Positions 24,305 to 31,806 of a stretch of DNA of 44,214 nucleotides are shown in pieces (position 1 is the stretch's first letter; the number at the start of each line of letters is the position of its first letter). Below the pieces are notes generated by a model. It searched no databases. It was not told the origin of the DNA and saw nothing but the letters and a program-made list of their open reading frames with translations. This stretch comes from Bacteroidota bacterium (lineage in GTDB: Bacteria; Bacteroidota; Bacteroidia; Sphingobacteriales; Sphingobacteriaceae): contig JABDHD010000022.1 in the NCBI GenBank assembly GCA_013285685.1, positions 1 to 44,214 on the forward strand, written 5' to 3'. Made by a program: the position numbers and the translations under genes.

Positions 24305-25550
24305 ATCCTTGCTGGTTACTACGGCCGCACTCTTTATAGCGGGCGCAGCATGCTATGCGCAGGATGTTTCGGTATCGGTTAACCTGTCTTCTTCGTCGGG
24401 TAATGCGACAGTTAAAGCAAAAGTTAAAAAGAAAGCGATAGAAGCCGCCGCAAAGTCGCTGGGTAATGACCTTGAACTGAGTTTAAATAACCTCGGCGCG
24501 GATATTTCAAACCAGGTTGACCGGCTTACGCCAAAGATTGAGGCTGCGGTAAATGATATCGTATCAAATGTTGATGTAAGCGTAAGCACGGATGGCAACA
24601 GCTATTCGTACAACGATAACGGCGGCGGCAAATACGAAAAATCAAAAACCTACAGCAAAAGCTACCCGATTGATGGTAACGACAGGATAAAACTGACCAA
24701 CCAATACGGCAAAATACAGGTTAATACCTGGGACAAACACGAAGTTAAAGTAGATGTAATTATAAAAGCCCAGGCCGAGGACGAAGGCGCGGCCCAAAAA
24801 CTACTGGATGGCGTGCACATCAGCGATGGTAAAGACGGCGACGATGTACGGTTCCGTACTGAGATCGACCGTATTGGCGGGGGCTTTAGATTCTGGGATT
24901 TCGGCAGCAACAAAAAGCACAAGGTTGAGATAGACTATACCGTTTACATGCCGGCTCGCACCGATCTGACCGTTGAAGACAGCTATGGCGGCATTGAACT
25001 GCCTGATCTGGCGGGAAAAGTGAAGATAAGCACATCCTACGGCAGCGTATCGGCACAAAACCTGAGTAACCCGAATAACGAGATCGAGGGGAGCTATGGC
25101 AGCCTTAAAGCGGGTTCAATCGGCGGAACCAAGCTCGACTTTTCATACGGCAGCGTGGATATCGACGCCTGCGGCAGCCTTAAAGCCGACCTGAGCTATG
25201 GCTCATTCAGGCTTGGTAAATTGAACGGCCCGGGCGAATTTGATATCTCTTACGTAGGCGGTTTCAAAATTGATGAGCTGGCCAACAGCTTCAAAAAGCT
25301 TAAGGTGGATGCCTCTTACTCCAGCGTGGCCCTTGGCGTACCCGGCGGCGATAACTTTAACTTCGACATCACCACTACTTACGGCGGCTTTAATTACGAC
25401 GATAACAAAGTAACCATCACCAGTAAAAACCCACCCGATGGCGCCAAACATATCGGCCCGACCCGTAACTATAAAGGCCACGTTGGCCGCGATGGTAATG
25501 ACGCGATGATCAATATACAAACCAGCTATGGCGGGGTGAATTTTGATTGA
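24285..25550 (+). CDS. secreted DUF4097-like beta-solenoid protein
   Basis: 421 residues with a signal peptide (cleavage near CYAQ, residue 25). A charged helical region follows, and from about 140 a repeated strand pattern with SYGGIELPD, SYGSVSAQN, SYGSLKAG, SYGSVDID, SYGSFRLG and TYGGFNYD. The SYG(S/G) repeats are characteristic of DUF4097 putative adhesins and form a right-handed beta helix. It overlaps the anti-sigma gene by 20 bases, so it is co-translated with the sigma/anti-sigma pair. It is a likely target or envelope sensor partner of that system. Confidence 0.85.
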   Translation: MKAKIYKSLLVTTAALFIAGAACYAQDVSVSVNLSSSSGNATVKAKVKKKAIEAAAKSLGNDLELSLNNLGADISNQVDRLTPKIEAAVNDIVSNVDVSVSTDGNSYSYNDNGGGKYEKSKTYSKSYPIDGNDRIKLTNQYGKIQVNTWDKHEVKVDVIIKAQAEDEGAAQKLLDGVHISDGKDGDDVRFRTEIDRIGGGFRFWDFGSNKKHKVEIDYTVYMPARTDLTVEDSYGGIELPDLAGKVKISTSYGSVSAQNLSNPNNEIEGSYGSLKAGSIGGTKLDFSYGSVDIDACGSLKADLSYGSFRLGKLNGPGEFDISYVGGFKIDELANSFKKLKVDASYSSVALGVPGGDNFNFDITTTYGGFNYDDNKVTITSKNPPDGAKHIGPTRNYKGHVGRDGNDAMINIQTSYGGVNFD

Positions 25551-25556
25551 TTTATG

Positions 25557-25605
25557 CGAATTTAATTGACACGAATTTCACGAATTAAGGCGAATGGGAC
25601 GAATT
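25557..25605. repeat. ACGAATT-type intergenic repeat, second location
   Basis: ACACGAATTTCACGAATT followed by GGGACGAATTCG repeats the unit seen at 12313-12432. It lies just before the terminator. Confidence 0.5.
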
Positions 25606-25627
25606 CGCGCGGTAAGGCATTACCCGA

Positions 25628-25664
25628 AACTTACGAAGTTATTTAGACTTCGTAAGTTTTTCCG
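25628..25664 (+). terminator. Rho-independent terminator of the sigma / anti-sigma / DUF4097 operon
   Basis: AACTTACGAAGT, a 7-base loop, then ACTTCGTAAGTT followed by TTT: a perfect 12-bp stem with flanking CCCG/CGGG extension. It sits between convergent genes and may serve both. Its stem sequence is nearly the same as that of the terminator at 5701-5740. Confidence 0.75.
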
Positions 25665-25668
25665 GGCT

Positions 25669-26910
25669 TTAAGTATTATCGGCTAACTTCTCTAAATTTC
25701 TCCTGATGGCCATTTTATCCGCCTCCGATTTAGCAAATTTCAGCGCATTTTTAAGATATCCCATCGCTTTCCCATCATCAACCCCGGTATACAAATACCC
25801 CAGCAGCGAATAATACAAATGGTTATTCCCAAGCTTTAGTTTTTCAGCCTCTATTATCGCTATTTCTTTGCCGTCGGCTTTGGCGAGGGCATAAGTGCGG
25901 TTGAGCGCCGCTATGGGTGAGTATTCGATAAACAGCAATTGGTTATATAATTGCAGGATGGTTTCCCATTTTTCTGACGTGTCTTCTTTTACGGTATGCT
26001 CACATGCTATCGCCGCTTCAATATGGTATTTGGATAATGTTTTACCCTCGGCAGCCAGGTTAAGGTAGTACCTGCCTTGTTGCATCAGTTCCTGGTTCCA
26101 TAAGGATGGGTCCTGGTCGTCATAAAGGATCAGTTCGCCTTCCGGGCCGGTACGCGCATCGAAGCGGGAGGCGTGGAAACACATCAGGGCCAGCAGGGCT
26201 TTTACTGCCGGCTTGGCAGTGTTTTTATTTTCAACCAACAGAAAAGTGAGCCGCATCGCTTCCAGGCAAAGGTCCTGCCGCAGGGTGGTATTTTGCGATA
26301 CGGAATAATAACCCTCGTTGAAAAGCAGGTATAACGTGGTCAAGACGGTTTCTAAACGCCGGTCTATTTCATTGGGCGATGGAAATTCCAGCTTTACTTT
26401 TTCGGCCCGTAGCTTTTCCTTAGCCCTGAACAGGCGCTTGTTGATGGTCTCCTTATTACTCAAAAAAGCATCTGCAATTTCCCCGATACCAAAACCACAC
26501 AGGATCCGCAGTGACAGGCCTATCTGCGCTTCGGCCGGGATAAGCGGGTTGCAAATGGCAAACATCATTTGCAGCTGGCTGTCGGTAATGTTTCGTTCCG
26601 ATAGATCGATATTAATTTCGTAACCTTCAGCGCTGTTTTGCTGTAAGCCGGGGCTAACTTTTTCGATAAAAATGTGGTGATGCTTTAAATAGTCCTTAGC
26701 GCGGTTTTTGGCAACGGTGTACAGCCAGGCAACCGGGTTATCTGGAATGCCTTTCATTCCCCACGTTTCGGCGGCCAGCAGAAAGGTATCGCTGGCAATG
26801 TCTTCGGCAATCTCGATGTGCTCAAACCCAAACAGTCGGCTCAATACGGCCGTTATTTTGCTGTATTCCGTGCGAAATAAATGGGGTATGAGATTGTTTT
26901 CTTTGAGCAT
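25669..26910 (-). CDS. ECF42-type RNA polymerase sigma factor with long C-terminal helical domain
   Basis: 413 residues from the ATG at 26910; the nine residues before it lie partly in a repeat. Sigma region 2 (VAWLYTVAKNRAKDYLKHH) and region 4 (GIGEIADAFLSNKETINKRLFRAKEKLR) are followed by about 230 residues of TPR-like helices containing LYLLFNEGYYS and SPIAALNRTYALAKADG. This C-terminal extension, in place of an anti-sigma factor, marks the ECF42 group. Two DGPF/YCII genes, the known companions of ECF42, lie directly upstream on the same strand. Confidence 0.9.
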   Translation of the reverse strand: MLKENNLIPHLFRTEYSKITAVLSRLFGFEHIEIAEDIASDTFLLAAETWGMKGIPDNPVAWLYTVAKNRAKDYLKHHHIFIEKVSPGLQQNSAEGYEINIDLSERNITDSQLQMMFAICNPLIPAEAQIGLSLRILCGFGIGEIADAFLSNKETINKRLFRAKEKLRAEKVKLEFPSPNEIDRRLETVLTTLYLLFNEGYYSVSQNTTLRQDLCLEAMRLTFLLVENKNTAKPAVKALLALMCFHASRFDARTGPEGELILYDDQDPSLWNQELMQQGRYYLNLAAEGKTLSKYHIEAAIACEHTVKEDTSEKWETILQLYNQLLFIEYSPIAALNRTYALAKADGKEIAIIEAEKLKLGNNHLYYSLLGYLYTGVDDGKAMGYLKNALKFAKSEADKMAIRRNLEKLADNT

Positions 26911-26931
26911 CGTTTTTTCATATCGCAAATT

Positions 26932-27036
26932 CGTCATTGCGAGCGCAGCGTGGCAATCGCGAACTATGTGTTCACACTAAACACACCAACATGCAAAGTT
27001 CGCGATTGCTTCGCTCGTACCCCGCTCGCAATGACA
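26932..27036. repeat. CGTCATTGCGAGCG-type inverted repeat
   Basis: CGTCATTGCGAGCG at the left and CGCTCGCAATGAC at the right bracket an inner inverted pair (GCAATCGCGAAC and GTTCGCGATTGC). The whole forms a palindrome of about 105 bp between the ECF42 gene and the first YCII gene. Repeats of this kind are widespread in Bacteroidota intergenic DNA. It could limit read-through from the YCII gene into the sigma gene. Confidence 0.7.
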
Positions 27037-27047
27037 AATTTGCTGTT

Positions 27048-27395
27048 TTACGCGTTCATAGGCGCAATATACCTCACTTCAACATTGCCGCCAAGGGCTA
27101 ATACCGGGCAGCCTTTGGCCAGTTCAATAGCTTCTTCCAATGTTTCCGTTTTCAAAACGCTGTAGCCGAGGATGATCTCTTTAATTTCGGCATACGGACC
27201 GTCGGTAACCGTATCTGCTTTTAAAGTAGCCCCAATAAAACTAAGGCGATTGCCAAGGTTAGCCAATTTGCCCTGGGCGGCTATACCGCCCAGCCAATCC
27301 TGCCAGGGTTTACTAATTTCCTTTAATTGTTCGGGCGTAGGCACTGCATCGCCGGTTGGCGGAACGTTCCTGAAGATCATCAAAAATTCTTTCAT
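27048..27395 (-). CDS. YCII/DGPF-domain protein, sigma-linked copy 1
   Basis: 115 residues. It opens with MKEFLMIFRN and contains the family motif as TDGPYAEIKEIILGYSVLK, plus the helix LEEAIELAKGCPVL and the end GNVEVRYIAP. It lies upstream of the ECF42 sigma gene on the same strand. DGPF proteins accompany ECF42 sigma factors in many phyla; whether they are enzymes or regulators is open. Confidence 0.9.
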   Translation of the reverse strand: MKEFLMIFRNVPPTGDAVPTPEQLKEISKPWQDWLGGIAAQGKLANLGNRLSFIGATLKADTVTDGPYAEIKEIILGYSVLKTETLEEAIELAKGCPVLALGGNVEVRYIAPMNA

Positions 27396-27602
27396 GACTT
27401 TAATTTTTTAAATTGTTTATACCTCAATGACGACCGCCTTTTTTGATTTTGGACATGACTTGGGCATTTTTTTTAGGGCGGAAGACTGAGAATTGCCGGT
27501 ATTCTTATTCAATCGGTGAAACTGAGCGCAGCGACCTCATGAACACCACTTAAAAAAATAAATACTGGTGAATAATCAAACAAAAATCGGTGAAATCTGT
27601 GC

Positions 27603-27941
27603 TTAAGACATCACCGCCCTCACCTCCACATATCCGCCCAGCAATAAAATAGGGCATCCGTAAGCCATTTCAAAGGCATCGTCGAGCGATTCAGCTTTTA
27701 CAGTGATCAAACCGCCTAATATTTCTTTTACTTCGGCATAAGGGCCGTCGGTAATTACGTTTCCGGGTTTTAAAATGCGGCCCTCGAAGCTCAGGCGGCT
27801 GCCGCCTACAAACCTGTTTTTAGCAGATATGCCGGCCAGCCAAACGTCCCACTTTTTGGCGAACTCCTGCATCACCCCGGGCGAAGGCCTGGCATCGCCG
27901 GTGGGGGCATTCCTGAAAAGCATTACAAACTCTTTCATCAC
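27603..27941 (-). CDS. YCII/DGPF-domain protein, sigma-linked copy 2
   Basis: 112 residues, the same architecture as the neighbouring copy: MKEFVMLFRNAPTGDARPSP, TDGPYAEVKEILGG, DDAFEMAYGCPIL and GGYVEVRAVMS. It starts with two Met codons, and either could be used. The two copies are tandem paralogues 207 bp apart. I see nothing in that gap apart from AT-rich sequence with a possible promoter. Confidence 0.9.
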   Translation of the reverse strand: MMKEFVMLFRNAPTGDARPSPGVMQEFAKKWDVWLAGISAKNRFVGGSRLSFEGRILKPGNVITDGPYAEVKEILGGLITVKAESLDDAFEMAYGCPILLLGGYVEVRAVMS

Positions 27942-28269
27942 TTTAAAATTTTAGTTTTTTGGCCGGATGACGATCAAAAATTTAAATATTGGACAAAATA
28001 GCCAAATATTGTTTGCGATAGTTTATCATCCGCTATCCTTCTTCTGTATAACATAACAATTCAAGATTTTACCGCAAAGATCACAAAGCGGAAGGCGCAA
28101 AGGCCACAAAGCCTTAATAGTTTGTAATTTTTTTCGGTATTCTCGGTTCCTTCCTGGCGATCTGCGGTTAAATTAAAATGATTTCTTAACGGCTATCAGC
28201 CAGCTGCAGCTTCTTTCGGATTTCCCCGACTTTCGAACTGTACCGTAGAAATAATATTACAAACCCGCC
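27942..28269. other. intergenic stretch without a gene, with one short repeat
   Basis: Bases 28067-28111 hold TTACCGCAAAGATCACAAAG followed by GCGCAAAGGCCACAAAGCC, the same family as at 8650-8697. Otherwise I see no gene, RNA or strong hairpin. Confidence 0.5.
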
Positions 28270-28300
28270 TTTGTTGTAATAGTCAAAGCCTGTATATTTG
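28270..28300 (+). promoter_or_regulatory. promoter of the sugar isomerase/epimerase-like gene
   Basis: TTTG (28270-28273), 19 bases, then TATATTTG (28293-28300): both boxes and the spacing fit the Bacteroidota consensus exactly. The ATG lies 52 bases downstream. The in-frame start at 28298 overlaps this promoter and is therefore rejected. Confidence 0.75.
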
Positions 28301-28351
28301 ATTGTCCCCGTTTTTTTAGCCAATTACTCCCTAACTATAAAATTTGTCAAC

Positions 28352-29284
28352 ATGAAAGATCATAATGTTTCCAGGCGTCGTTTCATCGGCGCCGGTGTGC
28401 TTGCCGCGGCAGGCCTGGCCCTCACTTCAAAAAGCTCGTTTGCCAATGGGCTATTTAAACCGGTAAAAGTGGATTCAAAAATAAATGGTGTGCAGATCGG
28501 TGTAATAACGTATTCCTTCCGCAGTATGCCAAGCGACATCGACCACCTGCTGCAATACTGCATCCAGTGTAACATTAACGCGGTTGAACTGATGGGTGAT
28601 TCTGCTGAAGCTTACGCCGGCGCGCCTAAATATGAGCGCGGCAGTACAGACTATGCCAAAAAAATAGCCGATTGGCGCGAAAACACCATCCTGGACTCTT
28701 TCGTCGCGATCCGCAAAATGTTTAACGATCAAAACATCAATATCTACGCATGGAAACCCAATGCACTTGGCAAAAAAAATACCGATGGCGAAATAACCTA
28801 TGCCTTTAAAGCTGGCAAGGCACTCGGCTGCAGCCACGTGACCGTTGAACTGCCTGAAGATTCGGAACAAACCCAGCGCCTTGGCGACCTGGCCGAAAAA
28901 AACGATATGATGGTGGCCTACCACGCGCATACCCAGGCTACACCAACCCTTTGGGATATGGCTTTGGCGCAATCCAAACACAACGCCATAAACCTTGATA
29001 TCGGCCACTATGTTGCCGGCACCAGCAGCAGCCCAATCGATTTTATCCAAAAAAACCATAAGCGCATTTTGAGCATGCACCTTAAGGACCGCAAATTCCA
29101 CAACGGGCCGAATATGCCATGGGGGCAGGGCGATACCCCGATAAAAGAAGTTTTGCAGCTGATGAAAAAGGAAGGCTACAAATTCCCGGCAACCATTGAA
29201 CAGGAGTACGACATCCCCGCCGGCTCCGATGCGGTTAAGGAAGTAATAAAGTGCCGCGAATTTGCAAAAGAAGCGCTGGCGTAA
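28352..29284 (+). CDS. Tat-exported sugar phosphate isomerase/epimerase-like TIM-barrel protein
   Basis: 310 residues. A twin-arginine signal (SRRRFIGAG with a hydrophobic stretch to about residue 26) precedes a xylose-isomerase-like TIM barrel. Likely metal ligands occur in order in VELPEDSE, YHAHTQ, LDIGHY, SMHLKDR and TIEQEYD. The barrel family includes epimerases, isomerases and lyases of sugars, often acting on 3-keto-sugars in Bacteroidota. The Tat signal implies that a folded metalloenzyme is exported. No sugar operon adjoins it. Confidence 0.88.
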   Translation: MKDHNVSRRRFIGAGVLAAAGLALTSKSSFANGLFKPVKVDSKINGVQIGVITYSFRSMPSDIDHLLQYCIQCNINAVELMGDSAEAYAGAPKYERGSTDYAKKIADWRENTILDSFVAIRKMFNDQNINIYAWKPNALGKKNTDGEITYAFKAGKALGCSHVTVELPEDSEQTQRLGDLAEKNDMMVAYHAHTQATPTLWDMALAQSKHNAINLDIGHYVAGTSSSPIDFIQKNHKRILSMHLKDRKFHNGPNMPWGQGDTPIKEVLQLMKKEGYKFPATIEQEYDIPAGSDAVKEVIKCREFAKEALA

Positions 29285-29392
29285 TTGGTGAATAGTGAGT
29301 GGTGAGTAGTGAGTAGTCGGTACGGAGGACATTTGTCTTAATACTCACGATTCACCACTCACCATTCACCATTCACCACCTGGCACAACATC
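29285..29392. repeat. GTGAATGGTGAG-type inverted repeat after the isomerase gene
   Basis: GGTGAATAGTGAGTGGTGAG in the left arm and inverted TTCACCACTCACCATTCACC in the right arm form a long imperfect hairpin starting at the stop codon. It is a simple, iterated repeat common in Bacteroidota intergenic DNA and could end transcription. Confidence 0.65.
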
Positions 29393-29399
29393 CCCCTGG

Positions 29400-29438
29400 A
29401 TATGGCATTAATGCCATATTATAAATTATTTATATTTG
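29400..29438 (+). promoter_or_regulatory. 20-bp palindrome and -7 box before the GlxA-type regulator gene
   Basis: ATATGGCATTAATGCCATAT (29400-29419) is a perfect palindrome covering the -33 position of a promoter whose -7 box is TATATTTG (29431-29438). The ATG is at 29457. The palindrome is a good candidate operator for the AraC-type protein encoded downstream or for another regulator. Confidence 0.6.
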
Positions 29439-29456
29439 ATCCGTAATTTATAAGCT

Positions 29457-30440
29457 ATGAAGGAAATTGCTTTAGTTATACACGAGGATGCTACCTTATC
29501 AACCATTACCGGCGCAATGGATATGTTTATCCACACCAACGGCCTTTACCAGCAAACCGGCAAATCGCAACCGTTTAAGCTTATCCTGGCCGGCGAAAAA
29601 GAAAACAGCAGCCTGCTGCCTATCAACCCGCTTTTTGTAAGCTACCGCAGAATTGATGAACTGGAACATCCGGATCTGATAATCGTTCCCGCATTTTATG
29701 GTGATCGCGACAGCATGCTCAAAAAGCACAGGGACTTGATCAACTGGATAGCCGTTAAGTTTGAGGCCGGGTCGGAAATAGCCAGCTTATGCTCCGGTAT
29801 TTATTTCCTGGCCGAGGCAGGTCTTTTACCGGGCCGCGCCTGTACCGCGCACTGGGGCGACATGGACGATATTGTGCGAAGGTATCCGGATGTAAACTTC
29901 CTTTCGGATATGGTGATCACCGACCAGGATGGCATTTATACCAGCGGCGGGGCGTTCTCGTCATTAAATCTGATCCTGTACATGATCGACAAATTTTGCG
30001 GCCGCGAAGTGGGTATCTGGGCCAGCAAAATGTTTTCGCTGGATATGGACCGGATGAGCCAGTCGCATTTCGCCGTTTTTAAAGGACAGCGTTTGCATAA
30101 GGACAATGACATTTTAAAAGCGCAAACCTATATCGAGGAAAACCATCACCTGCCGCTGAACATTGACACCATTGCTGAGAAGAGCAACATGAGCAAGCGC
30201 AATTTTATCCGCAGGTTTAAAAAAGCCACCCATAATACGCCCTTTGAATACCTGCAGCGCGTAAAAATTGAAGCCGCCAAAAAAGCGCTTGAAAAAGGCA
30301 ATCAAAATATTAACCTGCTGATGTACGATGCGGGCTATAATGACATAAAGACCTTTAGAGAAGTGTTTAAAAAGCTCACCGGCCTGACGCCGCAGGATTA
30401 TAAACGAAAATACAGCCGGGCGGATTTGGTGTTGAATTAA
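29457..30440 (+). CDS. GlxA-type AraC-family regulator with DJ-1/PfpI-like N-domain
   Basis: 327 residues. The N-terminal class I glutamine-amidotransferase-like (DJ-1/PfpI) domain spans about 1-195, with Cys112 in ASLCSGIYFLAEAGLL. The AraC double helix-turn-helix at about 215-320 has the landmarks LNIDTIAEKSNMSKRNFIRRFK, PFEYLQRVKIEAAKK and GYNDIKTFREVFKK. Proteins of this layout regulate catabolic genes, sensing small molecules through the N-domain. No obvious target is adjacent except the gene itself, through the palindrome upstream. Confidence 0.9.
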   Translation: MKEIALVIHEDATLSTITGAMDMFIHTNGLYQQTGKSQPFKLILAGEKENSSLLPINPLFVSYRRIDELEHPDLIIVPAFYGDRDSMLKKHRDLINWIAVKFEAGSEIASLCSGIYFLAEAGLLPGRACTAHWGDMDDIVRRYPDVNFLSDMVITDQDGIYTSGGAFSSLNLILYMIDKFCGREVGIWASKMFSLDMDRMSQSHFAVFKGQRLHKDNDILKAQTYIEENHHLPLNIDTIAEKSNMSKRNFIRRFKKATHNTPFEYLQRVKIEAAKKALEKGNQNINLLMYDAGYNDIKTFREVFKKLTGLTPQDYKRKYSRADLVLN

Positions 30441-30450
30441 GCGCCGTTCC

Positions 30451-30472
30451 GAGACGCAAAATATTGCGTCTC
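30451..30472. terminator. hairpin of the GAGACGC repeat family between convergent genes
   Basis: GAGACGCAA, loop AATA, TTGCGTCTC: a perfect 9-bp stem lying 11 bases after the GlxA-type stop and 21 bases before the MarR stop. No T tract follows. The same unit recurs at 39088-39180 and as a half-copy near 32460, so it is both a dispersed repeat and a likely terminator here. Confidence 0.55.
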
Positions 30473-30492
30473 TACATTAAATAGGGCGAAGC

Positions 30493-31122
30493 TTATAACC
30501 CCATATTTTCCCGGTAAACCTGTTCAAAAGTTTTACTTTTTTGCTTGAGATAGATGTCCGAAAACCTGGCATTTATCGGGCTCAGCATTTGGATGCACAG
30601 TTGTTTATCATCGTCGCTCAGGCTGTTTACCATCATGTTTGCCACCTGCAGTACCAGCACTTTTGCTTTGCTAAGCGTTTCTTCGCCTTTTGGGGTTAGT
30701 TTTAATCGTTTTACCCGCTTATCTTCATTGTCTGAATATTCAGCGATAAGCCCCTTCTTTTTCAGCCGGATCAACATATTCGTCCCGCTTGACAATTCTA
30801 ATAGATTGTCATAGATCACTTCTGATTTTATCGGATTTTTTTTATTAAAGATAATAACCAGGATGCCAAACTCCTCGATCTGGTCAAGGCCGGTCCCCTC
30901 CAGCGCTTTGTTGGAATACATGATGTGAAACTTCCCGATCTTCCTGATCAGTATAACCAACTGGCCGCTAATATCCGGGACCAGTTGCCATTCAGGCGCT
31001 ATTTGTTTTTCCGCTTTCAGCGATACCGACAGCTGGTGCCGGCAAAAATCTTCTATGCAGCCCTCGGGATACTGCTCTTCGTAAGCGCCCCATAATTTAA
31101 CCAGCTCAACTGCTTTATTCAT
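30493..31122 (-). CDS. MarR-family transcriptional regulator
   Basis: 209 residues, longer than the usual 140-150. The winged helix covers about 80-170 (LDQIEEFGILVIIF, ELSSGTNMLIRLKKKGLIAEY, the wing DNEDKRVKRLKLTPKG). The N-terminal 75 residues are an extra helical region with CIEDFCRHQLS. It is divergent from the membrane-protein gene at 31297, and the shared gap contains three copies of a TACTACC box. It probably represses both directions. Confidence 0.88.
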   Translation of the reverse strand: MNKAVELVKLWGAYEEQYPEGCIEDFCRHQLSVSLKAEKQIAPEWQLVPDISGQLVILIRKIGKFHIMYSNKALEGTGLDQIEEFGILVIIFNKKNPIKSEVIYDNLLELSSGTNMLIRLKKKGLIAEYSDNEDKRVKRLKLTPKGEETLSKAKVLVLQVANMMVNSLSDDDKQLCIQMLSPINARFSDIYLKQKSKTFEQVYRENMGL

Positions 31123-31128
31123 CCTATT

Positions 31129-31229
31129 TACTACCTTTTGGCAGCAAATGTAAAAAATATATTGCAGAATGCTCGTATATTACTACCAAATAGTATATGT
31201 TTGTACTGCTATGCAACCAAATGGTAGTA
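31129..31229. promoter_or_regulatory. divergent promoter region with three TACTACC operator-like boxes
   Basis: TACTACCTTTTGG (31129-31141), TACTACCAAATAG (31181-31193) and, inverted, CCAAATGGTAGTA (31217-31229) share a 13-base motif. TACATTTG on the minus strand (31152-31145) and TATGTTTG on the plus strand (31196-31203) are exact -7 boxes facing outwards. Box 1 lies just after the MarR start site, and boxes 2 and 3 flank the -7 box of the rightward gene. This is a plausible MarR switch. Confidence 0.65.
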
Positions 31230-31296
31230 AATATAAATCATTAAAAGTTATTGAAATTGATACTGCTAAAGGAATGTCGTATAAACAACCAACAAA

Positions 31297-31785
31297 ATGA
31301 AAAGCAAATTATTTAATAACCTGCTATTATTCTCGCTCTTCGGTATTGCACTTGGATTTTTCGGAATGCTGTACGAGGGGGTTGTTTTTGTACCGAAAAT
31401 GCTCGACAACTCCATGACGAGAATGCTTTTTTGGAAAGACTTTTACGCAACATTAAATCCACTGGCTTATTATATTCCGTTGGTGCCGATAGCGACGATC
31501 GTTTTGATCGTTTTGTATTTCACGACGCCAATACAAAACGCCGCACTTAAAAGCCGGTTAAAATGGGCGGCGATATTTCAAATGGCAGCGCTGGTATTGA
31601 CATTTTATATGGTTACACAGATCAATCCTAAATTATTTTTTAGCAACATCGAAAAACGTGCAGGCGTCATTCCAGCCAAAACACTCCTTTTAAATATTGT
31701 CAGTGTTATTCGGGCGGCAATTTCTGCTTTGGCTTTAGCGTCCGTTTTCAAAGCCTATGTACAAACGGTGAGCGGTAAAAACTAA
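31297..31785 (+). CDS. four-helix membrane protein (DUF1772-like)
   Basis: 162 residues with four membrane helices (about 8-28, 57-76, 91-109, 130-150). The first includes GFFGMLYEGVVFVPKML and a conserved-looking FYATLNPLAYYIP follows. The pattern resembles DUF1772/anthrone-oxygenase-like membrane proteins, but I am not certain of the family. It is the first gene of a two-gene operon facing away from the MarR regulator. Confidence 0.7.
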   Translation: MKSKLFNNLLLFSLFGIALGFFGMLYEGVVFVPKMLDNSMTRMLFWKDFYATLNPLAYYIPLVPIATIVLIVLYFTTPIQNAALKSRLKWAAIFQMAALVLTFYMVTQINPKLFFSNIEKRAGVIPAKTLLLNIVSVIRAAISALALASVFKAYVQTVSGKN

Positions 31786-31806
31786 CGCTTCAAAACAATA
31801 AAAAAT

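Noticed and set aside
28475..29332. 285-codon minus-strand frame opposite the isomerase gene
   Set aside because: It is an antisense shadow of a well-conserved TIM-barrel gene with an exact promoter on the plus strand.
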